Under the pieces are notes generated by a model. The model made no database searches, had not been told where the DNA came from, and saw nothing but the letters and a program-made list of their open reading frames with translations. A stretch of 64,000 bases of DNA. Source: Ottowia beijingensis. Its GTDB lineage: Bacteria; Pseudomonadota; Gammaproteobacteria; Burkholderiales; Burkholderiaceae_C. The first letter of the stretch is position 1. Every line of letters begins with the position of its first letter. Below, piece after piece: positions 32,050-38,582 of this stretch. Both the position numbers and the translations under genes were made by a program. Location: NCBI RefSeq assembly GCF_013423955.1, contig NZ_JACCKX010000001.1, positions 2,976,001-3,040,000 of the forward strand, written 5' to 3'.

Positions 32050-32125
32050 GCGGGAATAGCTCAGTTGGTAGAGCGCAACCTTGCCAAGGTTGAGGTCGCG
32101 AGTTCGAGCCTCGTTTCCCGCTCCA
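32050..32125 (+). tRNA. tRNA-Gly(GCC)
   Basis: 76 nt, acceptor GCGGGAA/TTCCCGC, anticodon loop TTGCCAA, T-loop TTCGAGC, encoded CCA. It begins a Gly-Cys-Leu tRNA run after lon. Confidence 0.96.
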
Positions 32126-32161
32126 GATTCGCAGCCGGTCCACCAAGCCGGCCGCTGCAAC

Positions 32162-32186
32162 AAAAGGAAGCTTGGCTTCCTTTTTT
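32162..32186 (+). terminator. Intrinsic terminator or processing hairpin after tRNA-Gly(GCC)
   Basis: AAAAGGAAGC-TTG-GCTTCCTTTT followed by further T residues: a 10-bp stem, 3-nt loop and T-run, 36 bp after the tRNA. Confidence 0.7.
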
Positions 32187-32197
32187 GTATCGACACT

Positions 32198-32271
32198 GGC
32201 GCGTTAGCAAAGCGGTTATGCAACGGATTGCAAATCCGTCCAGGGCGGTTCGACTCCGCCACGCGCCTCCA
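32198..32271 (+). tRNA. tRNA-Cys(GCA)
   Basis: 74 nt, acceptor GGCGCGT/ACGCGCC, anticodon loop TTGCAAA (GCA), T-loop TTCGACT, encoded CCA. Confidence 0.95.
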
Positions 32272-32341
32272 CTTCTTTCCCCTTGTCTCCTATCCCACGT
32301 GCGGCACATCCGGCCGCCGAGCCTGCGACAATGCACGTTTG

Positions 32342-32382
32342 GCCCCGGTGGTGAAATTGGTAGACACAGCGGACTTAAAATC
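32342..32382 (+). pseudogene. 5' fragment of the host tRNA-Leu(TAA), cut in the anticodon arm
   Basis: Acceptor 5' strand, D-arm (GGTGAAATTGGTAGACAC) and anticodon arm up to GCGGACTTAAAATC match a normal tRNA-Leu(TAA). The next bases should be CGC to close the anticodon stem, but the sequence reads TGTTTTG and no variable arm, T-arm or 3' acceptor follows. The break coincides with the beginning of element-type sequence, so this is read as the host side of the ICE junction. The missing half should lie at the other end of the ICE, beyond the window. Confidence 0.85.
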
Positions 32383-32397
32383 TGTTTTGTCAAGTCC
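32371..32397. other. Candidate ICE attachment junction with dyad symmetry
   Basis: GGACTT (32371-32376, anticodon arm) and AAGTCC (32392-32397, element side) are exact inverses around 15 bp that include the junction AAAATC/TG. Inverted core arms around a short spacer are typical of tyrosine-recombinase crossover sites, and anticodon loops are a frequent target. A second small dyad, TAGCT-ttgc-AGCTA, lies 64 bp inside (32461-32474). Confidence 0.55.
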
Positions 32398-32544
32398 TTT
32401 CTGCTAGAACTACCGAGCCAGAAGGTCAATAGTGACAACAGTTTGCGGGCATCCGAGCTGTAGCTTTGCAGCTAGGCTTGACGGCCAGGGGCCAGCTAGG
32501 CGCCAGTAGATGGAGGTAGGTGTTTTCAGTGCGTTGAGCACTAC

Positions 32545-32859
32545 GCCCGAGTGGTGAAATCGGTAGACACAAGGGACTTGAACAATTTGAGCCTTCGGGG
32601 AAACGCCCGAAGTGAAGCCCGTCAAAGTCGGCGAACGCCCTGGATGCTCTTGCACCCGAGCCAACGCCGAGCCAAGCCCAAGCTGCCGCTTGGGAAGGTG
32701 TAGAGAGCAGACGGCGGGCACCTACGGCCGCAAGGCTATGGTGAAGGCGTGCTCCAGACCACGAACGCCCTGCGTTGAGCAGGGCGGCGGCGAAAGTCGA
32801 AGTGGTAAGAAAATCCCTCGCCGAAAGGCGTGCCGGTTCGATTCCGGCCTCGGGCACCA
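32545..32859 (+). tRNA. ICE-borne tRNA-Leu(TAA) interrupted by a group I intron
   Basis: Exons 32545-32579 and 32810-32859 join to an 85-nt tRNA-Leu: acceptor GCCCGAG/CTCGGGC, D-arm GGTGAAATCGGTAGACAC, anticodon stem AGGGA/TCCCT with loop CTTAAAA (anticodon TAA), variable arm CGCCGAAAGGCG, T-arm GCCGG-TTCGATT-CCGGC, encoded CCA. The intron falls between anticodon positions 34 (T) and 35 (A). The gene differs from the host fragment in acceptor and anticodon stems, so it is not a simple duplicate. A terminator hairpin follows 8 bp after CCA. It lies about 160 bp inside the ICE. Confidence 0.9.
32580..32809 (+). ncRNA. Group I self-splicing intron, IC3-like, 230 nt, in the anticodon of tRNA-Leu
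   Basis: The 5' exon ends in CTT and the intron has a GAG ten bases in that can pair with it (P1, with the conserved G.U at the splice site). The intron ends in G (omega-G) before AAAATCCCT. P2 is CTTCGGG/CCCGAAG (32593-32612). Core blocks AACGCCGAGCCAAGC, GAAGGTGTAGAGA and GGCTATGGTGAAGGC match the Azoarcus tRNA-Ile intron as I remember it, including the P, Q, R and S core. CCCAAGC/GCTTGGG (32677-32694) and GCCCTGC/GCAGGGC (32767-32785) form peripheral stems. There is no open frame, hence no homing endonuclease. The position between U34 and A35 is that of the cyanobacterial tRNA-Leu(UAA) intron. Confidence 0.92.
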
Positions 32860-32866
32860 ATCCAGA

Positions 32867-32896
32867 GCCGCCCCTGTTCACGCAGGGGCGGCTTTT
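32867..32896 (+). terminator. Intrinsic terminator after the intron-containing tRNA
   Basis: GCCGCCCCTG-ttcacg-CAGGGGCGGC followed by TTTT: a perfect 10-bp GC stem and T-run. It also covers the probable 3' end of the convergent DUF2274 gene and could serve both. Confidence 0.8.
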
Positions 32897-33119
32897 CCGT
32901 TCTTGGGCTGTGTGCGCTTGAATCCCCGATCCCCGCCATGAACGCCTCCAGCATGTGCGGGATCAGCGTCACGGCATCGATCGCCTCGCCATATGCCTGC
33001 GCGTGCAGCGCGGCGTAGCGGTCAAGGTCGGCTTTCAAGCTGGCCGGGCAGGCAAATGTCAGCTTGACGTTCTCGATCTTGGGCAGTGGCCCGAGCCGCA
33101 GCTTCTTGGTCGTGCTCAT
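32878..33119 (-). CDS. DUF2274-family small protein, last gene of the trb operon (frameshift near 32938)
   Basis: About 80 residues: MSTTKKLRLGPLPKIENVKLTFACPAS.., a helix-rich protein with an RHH-like beginning. As read, the frame runs on through the tRNA gene. One extra G in the GGCGGGG run near 32938 gives the end AGDRGFKR..KNGKAAPA and a TGA at 32878-32880. DUF2274 proteins regularly follow trbI in this ICE family; function unknown. Its ATG overlaps the trbI stop (ATGA). Confidence 0.8.
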
Positions 33120-34393
33120 TGCGAAGTTCCCCGATTGAAGAACAGCGGCTGGTACGGTCGCAGCACCAGATCCCGGTTGACGATGATGCGAACCGGCAGG
33201 CCGGGCCGGCTGGTCAGCGTCGGCTGGATATTCATATTGCGCCGGGTGATCTCCTGCCCGACCTGATTGATGCTGTCCTGGGCGCTGTCACGTCCGGCGA
33301 TGACGATGCGGTTGCCGTCCTGGCGGTTCTCCGGCGCGGCCAGCTCTGCGCCGACGCCAAGCAGCGTCGTCAGCACCGCACCGGCAAAGATGCGGTTCCA
33401 GTGCCAGTCCACGTCATCCTCCAAGCCCGCGTAGCCGGCCGGGTCGGTGCCGACAAGGTTGTCGAGCGTTAGCGAGGACGTGTCGGGCAGGATGATCCGG
33501 TTCCACACCACCTGCACGCGGCTCTGTCCGTAGCTGACCTGGCTGTTGTAGCGCCCGAGGATGCGTGACCCCTGGGGAATCAGCAGGAACTTGCCGGTGG
33601 CCGTGTCATAGACCGGCTCCGTCACAGTGCCGATCACGTCGCCCGGCAAGTCCGACTTGATGCCTGTCACCAGCGCGCCGGCGATCACCGTTCCGGCCAT
33701 CACCTGATAAGGCGACGCGGGCAGCGCCAGATTGCCGGAATTGCGGGTTTCCGTAGAACCGGCTTTCAGGAACGCCTCCTTCTGGTCTTGCCGGTTCTGC
33801 ACGGCGGTCGGGTCGGCGGGCTGGGCCGCCGTCGAGGCAGGCCCAGCAGCGAGCGGATCGAAGGCCGCAAGCGTGCTTGCAGTCCCCGGCGCTGCCTGCG
33901 CGACCGTGGCGGCGGTCTGCCCTTGGCCGCCCGAGCGGAAGAACACCGACGAGGCCGCCGCCGCGTCCGCCTCCTTGCGCAAGGCATCTTCAGGATCATG
34001 GCCTGGCGGCGAATAGCCCGGTGTCACCGGCTGCTGCGAAGCGACGATGGCCGGGCCAAGGTCGCCGGGCAACGGCGGCCCCAGCTCGGGCACATCGGGC
34101 GGCAAGGCTGGTGGCAGCTTCGAGTAGTCCGTCGGCAGCGCATCCAGCCCTTCGGACTTCGAGACGCGATCGACGTTGTAAAGCTCGGCCTGCTCGCTGG
34201 TCCCGCGCCGCTGCGGCTGCAATGACCAGATCGTGGCCCCGAGCACGGCGACCGACAGGCCGCCGGCGAGGATGGCCAGCGTGCGCCGGTTCAGGCGCGT
34301 GACCGGGCGCGGCTGGGCGCGCAGCGCCACCGCCTCGGGCGCTACCTTGCCCGTCTGCGGCGTGGCGAGGTCGGGGGTGTCGTCCTGGCTCAT
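33116..34393 (-). CDS. trbI: Conjugal transfer protein TrbI (VirB10-like)
   Basis: 425 residues from MSQDDTPDLATP. A cytoplasmic leader is followed by one membrane helix (LAILAGGLSVAVLGATIW), a Pro/Ala-rich periplasmic linker and the VirB10 C-terminal domain (VMAGTVIAGALVTGIKSDLPGDVIGTVTEPVYD, PQGSRILGRYNSQVSYGQSRVQVVW). It spans the envelope and connects the inner-membrane ATPases to the outer-membrane complex of the type IV secretion channel. It starts 2 bp after the trbG stop. Intact. Confidence 0.95.
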   Translation of the reverse strand: MSQDDTPDLATPQTGKVAPEAVALRAQPRPVTRLNRRTLAILAGGLSVAVLGATIWSLQPQRRGTSEQAELYNVDRVSKSEGLDALPTDYSKLPPALPPDVPELGPPLPGDLGPAIVASQQPVTPGYSPPGHDPEDALRKEADAAAASSVFFRSGGQGQTAATVAQAAPGTASTLAAFDPLAAGPASTAAQPADPTAVQNRQDQKEAFLKAGSTETRNSGNLALPASPYQVMAGTVIAGALVTGIKSDLPGDVIGTVTEPVYDTATGKFLLIPQGSRILGRYNSQVSYGQSRVQVVWNRIILPDTSSLTLDNLVGTDPAGYAGLEDDVDWHWNRIFAGAVLTTLLGVGAELAAPENRQDGNRIVIAGRDSAQDSINQVGQEITRRNMNIQPTLTSRPGLPVRIIVNRDLVLRPYQPLFFNRGTSQ

Positions 34394-34395
34394 GG

Positions 34396-35388
34396 TCAGT
34401 TCCTCCGTGCAACGCCGTCCGTGCGCTCGATTCGCACCACGTCGCCCTTGTCCCCGCCCAGGCGCAGTTCGGCGGCACCGAACAGCCGATCCACGATGTA
34501 GTACGGCGAGCGGAAGCGGTAGTTGACCAGTTGCCCGTCGCCTTCTGGCCCGATCACGAACAGCGGCGGCAGCTCGCCTTGCGCGATGCCGGCGGGGAAC
34601 TGGATATAGACCTTCTGCCCGTCGTCGAAGGCGCGCAGCGGCTTCCACGGCGGGTTGCTACCGCTGACCGCGTAGCGGAAGCGCAGGTTTTCCAGCGACA
34701 AGCCGGAGTCCACCGGCGCGGCGGCGCTGGCCGCCTGCGCCTGGCGCTGCAAGGCCAGTATCCGGTCACGCGGATACTCCCAAGAAGCCGACGCCATCCA
34801 CGTCTTTTCCGTCGAAGCCAACTCCAGCAGGTACGTCCTGCGGTTGGTGGTGATGACGAGATTGGTCTTGAGGCCCGAGCGGATCGGCTTGACCAGCACA
34901 TTGACGCGCAGGTCAGCACCGCTGCCGCTCGACGTATCGCCCACGATCCAGCGCACGGTATCGCCAGCGGCCACCGTCACCAGCTCCTCGCCCGACTGGA
35001 GCGAAATCACGGTCACGCGGCCCACGGCTGCATAGACTTGGTAGAGCGCGCCATCGGTGAACGGCCACACCTGAATCGCGTTGACGTATCCCTCGCGCGT
35101 GGGTGCGACGCGCGCCTCGGCATTGGCCCGAGAGACGCGCACCTTCTCGTCGGCTGGCTCCGGCGTGGGCTTGGCGTCCTCGGCTTCGGGCAATGGCTTC
35201 AACTGCGCCGGCATCGGCAGCACCTCGGGCACCGCCACCACCTCCACCGGCGCGGGTGGCTCGGGTAGCTGCTGGGCCTGCACTGGCTCATCGAGCGAGA
35301 TGGTCGGCGGTGGCTTGCCCTGCGTGGCGCAGCCCGCCAGGGCAAGCAAGATCACCGGCAAGGCGGATTTACGGAAAAGATCATTCAT
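34396..35388 (-). CDS. trbG: Conjugal transfer lipoprotein TrbG (VirB9-like)
   Basis: 330 residues from MNDLFRKSAL with lipobox ILLALAGCAT. A Pro/Glu-rich linker precedes the VirB9 domain (AIQVWPFTDGALYQVYAAVGRVTVISLQSGE, RTYLLELAS, YRFRSPYYIVDRLF). It forms the outer-membrane core of the mating channel with TrbI and TrbH/VirB7-like partners. The start overlaps the end of trbF by 4 bp. Intact. Confidence 0.95.
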   Translation of the reverse strand: MNDLFRKSALPVILLALAGCATQGKPPPTISLDEPVQAQQLPEPPAPVEVVAVPEVLPMPAQLKPLPEAEDAKPTPEPADEKVRVSRANAEARVAPTREGYVNAIQVWPFTDGALYQVYAAVGRVTVISLQSGEELVTVAAGDTVRWIVGDTSSGSGADLRVNVLVKPIRSGLKTNLVITTNRRTYLLELASTEKTWMASASWEYPRDRILALQRQAQAASAAAPVDSGLSLENLRFRYAVSGSNPPWKPLRAFDDGQKVYIQFPAGIAQGELPPLFVIGPEGDGQLVNYRFRSPYYIVDRLFGAAELRLGGDKGDVVRIERTDGVARRN

Positions 35389-36088
35389 GGCTTGGCTCCT
35401 TCGGAAGAATCCAGTTCGCGGCTCCACGACAGGCCGTTGACGTAGATGCCCAGGGGTTCTTGCGCAGGCGTTCTTCGGTGCGCGGCGGCTGGAGCACGAT
35501 GGACACCACGGCCGTCCACCTCTCCAGGCCCGCCGCGGCGCCGTTGACGTAGCGGCGTTCCGTCCAGCGCACGTTGAAAGACGTATCGCTGGCGCGCACG
35601 ACGCTGGTGATCTGCACCGTCACCGACTCCTTGCCGATGCGCGCGAACGGATCGTTCACACGCGCGTAGTCGTTGAGCACGGCTGCACCCTTGTCTGTGG
35701 TGTGGTCGTAGGCGTCCAGCCAGTTCTGCCGCACCACGATCGGGTCGATGGACAGCGACCGAACCAGCGTGACAAAGCGCGCGATGTGGTGCGCCGTCTG
35801 CGCATCGCTGGGCCGGTACGGCGTGGCGGCTTCGCCCACGGCGCGCACTTGGCCCGCGTTGTCCACCTCTACGACGTAGGGCGTCACGAAGGACTGCGCC
35901 GAGCGCCACACCAGGCCGCCGGCCATCAACAGCGCGAGCGTGAGGCAGCCGAAGGCCATCAGCCGCCAGTTCTTCGCCTGCACGCGCGGCGTTCCGATAC
36001 GGTCGTCCCACACCTGGCCGGCAGCTTGGTACGGCGTGGCAGGCTGCGGCGTGTCGGCGTAGCGCACCTGCGGTTTTCTGAATCGCAT
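35385..36088 (-). CDS. trbF: Conjugal transfer protein TrbF (VirB8-like; frameshift near 35456)
   Basis: About 235 residues with one N-terminal membrane helix (LMAFGCLTLALLMAGGLVW) and a VirB8 periplasmic domain (YVVEVDNAGQVRAVGEA, DTSFNVRWTERRYVNG). The C-terminus reads correctly (LGIYVNGLSWSRELDSSEGAKP) only after adding one C to the AACCCC run near 35456; then the stop overlaps the trbG start. VirB8 proteins nucleate assembly of the secretion channel in the inner membrane. Confidence 0.93.
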
Positions 36089-36112
36089 GGTCAGTTCTCC
36101 TTGTGAATCGCT

Positions 36113-37492
36113 TTAGTCGTCGGAGCCGCGCAGGCTCGGGCCTTGCCCCGAGCCGCCACCGTCGCCGCCGCGCAGCGTGTGCGCGGCGGTGGTCGCGGCG
36201 TGGGTGAGTTGCTGGCGGCGATGCAGCCGCTTGGCCCAGGCGGGTTGTTCCGGCTTCTGTGCAGCGGCGCCGCCTGCGGGGGCTTCTCCTGCGGAGGCTT
36301 GGCCGACTGACGCGCCAGTGTCGGCCGTCGAGCCATTCCAGCCAGCACGGAACGGAGCGGCCATCCGCTGCCCGGCAGCGGAAGCACGGGATGCTGCGGC
36401 GCGTCCGGCGGATTGCGCGCCGGTCTTGGCGACGTTGCCCAAGCCCGCCATCGCGCCCTTTGCGCCGCCGCCAGCGGCGGCGGAACCGGCCTGAAACGTC
36501 GACTTCGCACTGCTGGCCGCCGACGTTGCGGCGCGCGCACCGCTACCGGCCAGCTTTGCGGCAGCCGGGGCCATGCGCGCGCCAGCAGCCACGGCGCCAC
36601 CCACGCCCGTCGCGGCGGCACCGATGACAACGGCCGTGCCGGCAGCGCCGACAGCAGCACCGGCCATTGCGCCCGCTCCGAGCTGCGGCGCACCGGACAC
36701 GAGGCCCGTGGCGATGCCGGGGCCGAAGATCCCGAGCGCCAGCAAGGTGAGCGAGGCCAGCATGATGACCAGCGCGTGGTCGATAGACGGCTCGGCGGGA
36801 TGGACTTGGAACTGAGCGAACAAGCCCGAGCCGATACCGACGATCACGGCCAGCACGAGAACCTTGACGCCGGAGGCCACCACGTTGCCCAAGACCTTTT
36901 CGGCGAGGAACGCGGTCTTGTTCCAGAGCGCGAACGGCACCAGCACGAATCCGGCGAGCGTGGTCAGCTTGAACTCGATCAGCGTGATGAACAGTTGGAT
37001 CGCCAGCACGAAGAAGCACAAGACCACGACCAGCCACGCGAGGAACATCACCACGATGGGGTCGAGGTTCACGAACACTTCGGGAAAGCCCGCCATCTCG
37101 CCGATCTGCTCCAGAATCGGCGCCCCGGCGTCGATGCCGGTTTTCGCCAGCCGGCCCGGCTGCAAGAAGTTCTCCATCGTGATGGCCGAGCCGGTGGCGG
37201 TGATGCCCAATCCCGCAAACGAGCGGAACACGATGCTGGCCAGCCAGTTGAAGTTATTGATGATGTAGGCGAAGGCACCGACGTAGAGCACCTTGCGCAG
37301 CAGCTTGGCGATCACGTCCTCGCCCTGGCCGGTGGCATGGCTCATGGCCCAATACAGTCCGGCGATCGTCATGTCGATGACGATCAACGTGGCAGTGAGG
37401 AACGCCACTTCGCCCCGCAGCAGCCCGAAACCCGAGTCGATATAAGCGGCAAAGGTGTTGAGGAATTGGTCGATGATGGTCACGTCATTCAT
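36113..37492 (-). CDS. trbL: Conjugal transfer protein TrbL (VirB6-like)
   Basis: 459 residues from MNDVTIIDQF. Six or so membrane helices are seen (VAFLTATLIVIDMTIAGLYW, VMFLAWLVVVLCFFVLAIQLF, HALVIMLASLTLLALGIF), then a low-complexity Gly/Ala/Ser tail and a charged C-terminus. This is the polytopic inner-membrane pore component of the mating-pair apparatus. The Gly/Ala tail is codon-repetitive. Its ATG overlaps the trbK-like stop by 4 bp. Confidence 0.94.
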   Translation of the reverse strand: MNDVTIIDQFLNTFAAYIDSGFGLLRGEVAFLTATLIVIDMTIAGLYWAMSHATGQGEDVIAKLLRKVLYVGAFAYIINNFNWLASIVFRSFAGLGITATGSAITMENFLQPGRLAKTGIDAGAPILEQIGEMAGFPEVFVNLDPIVVMFLAWLVVVLCFFVLAIQLFITLIEFKLTTLAGFVLVPFALWNKTAFLAEKVLGNVVASGVKVLVLAVIVGIGSGLFAQFQVHPAEPSIDHALVIMLASLTLLALGIFGPGIATGLVSGAPQLGAGAMAGAAVGAAGTAVVIGAAATGVGGAVAAGARMAPAAAKLAGSGARAATSAASSAKSTFQAGSAAAGGGAKGAMAGLGNVAKTGAQSAGRAAASRASAAGQRMAAPFRAGWNGSTADTGASVGQASAGEAPAGGAAAQKPEQPAWAKRLHRRQQLTHAATTAAHTLRGGDGGGSGQGPSLRGSDD

Positions 37493-37820
37493 GGCGTGTC
37501 CTCCGGTTCGGCGGGAACGGCCGGCGCCATGCCATCGGCCGGTTCCTCGAAGCTCGGCGGGATCGGCGGCAGGTCGGCCAGCGTCCGGTATTCGTCTGGC
37601 CCGGCCTCGCCGGAAAGAAGCGCCGCCGGAAGGCTTCGGCGGCGGCGCGGCAAGCGTCCTCGCCCGTGGCCTGCATGACCTGTCGTGGATGGGCCGTGCA
37701 TTGTTCGCGCAACGCCTTGAGCCGCACTGGATCGGCGGCCAGGGCATCTGCAAGGTGGCCGACCGGCTGCTCGCCGCAAGCGGCCAGCAGCGCGGTACAT
37801 AGGACGAGGACGCATCGCAT
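37489..37820 (-). CDS. trbK: TrbK-like entry-exclusion lipoprotein (frameshift near 37620)
   Basis: About 111 residues with lipobox LCTALLAACG. The mature part has DPVRLKALREQCTAHPRQV..GEDACRAAAEAFRRRFF, a two-Cys helical pattern shared with the EexN protein encoded at 45433-45696. The remainder (SGEAGPDEYRTLADLPPIPPSF) needs one extra base near 37620. Such lipoproteins block redundant transfer into cells already carrying the element. It lies between trbJ and trbL, as in RP4. Confidence 0.8.
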
Positions 37821-37831
37821 GGCGGCCTCCG

Positions 37832-38571
37832 TCAGTTGCCGTAGAAGTTTACGGACTGCGGTGTGTACGGCGTGCCGTCACCCAGGAAGCGCCGCCGCAC
37901 CTCGCGGGCGCGCTCCGTGGCCGCCGCCTGCCGCGCCAGCTCCAGCGAGGCAGCCCGGTCTTGCGTGATCTGAAGCCGCTGCGCTTGGATCGACTGCTTG
38001 GCCTGCAAGGCCAGCAACTGGTTCATGGCCTGCATCGCCTGCAGCGCGCCCTCGGCCGACTGGCTCTTGCCCACGAGGTCGGCCAGCACGCTTTCGTCTT
38101 CGCCCAGGTTCTGCGACACCTGCGCCTGCATCTGCATGGTGGTCTGCAAGCCGTTGAGCGTGTTCTTCCAACGCTCCTGCGCATCGCGGACCATCTGGTC
38201 GCCGGTCACGGTGGCGGCGTACTGCTCCGGATACAGGCGCCGGAACTCCCGATCCAGGTTCGTTACGTCGTAGGCTAATCCCTGGCCTGGGCGATCAGCC
38301 GATCGGTCGTCGCCAGATTGGCGCGCAACTGGCCGACCACGCTGGACGGCAGGCTGGCGAGGTTGCGCGCCTGATTCATCAGCATCTGCGCCTCGTTCTG
38401 GAGCTGGCGAATCTGGTTGTTGATCTGCTCCAGCGTGCGGATCGCGGTCAGCGTGTTCTGCACATAGTTGGTCGGATCAAAGACGATGCGCCAGGCCAAC
38501 GCTGGTGACGAGGTCAACAGCGAGAGCGACAACGCGGCGGCGAGCGAAATGGAAAGCGCATGGGTCTTCAT
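37832..38571 (-). CDS. trbJ: Conjugal transfer protein TrbJ (VirB5-like; frameshift near 38280)
   Basis: About 247 residues with a signal peptide (SLSLLTSSPALAW), then VFDPTNYVQNTLTAIRTLEQINNQIRQLQNEAQML, a typical TrbJ/VirB5 coiled-coil start. The second half (GDQMVRDAQERWKNTLNGLQ..) lies in another frame; one C near 38280 joins them (AQGLAYDVTNLDREF). It ends RRRFLGDGTPYTPQSVNFYGN. TrbJ is a minor pilus-tip component. Located 11 bp after trbE. Confidence 0.92.
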
Positions 38572-38582
38572 GGCTGGTTCTC

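Noticed and set aside
32383..32544. A second short tRNA or gene between the cut tRNA-Leu and the intron-bearing one
   Set aside because: No cloverleaf and no credible frame; only small dyads that fit recombination-site arms.
32736..33119. 127-residue DUF2274 protein reading into the tRNA gene
   Set aside because: The last part is antisense of the tRNA exon and intron; one G in a G run gives a family-length protein ending before the tRNA.
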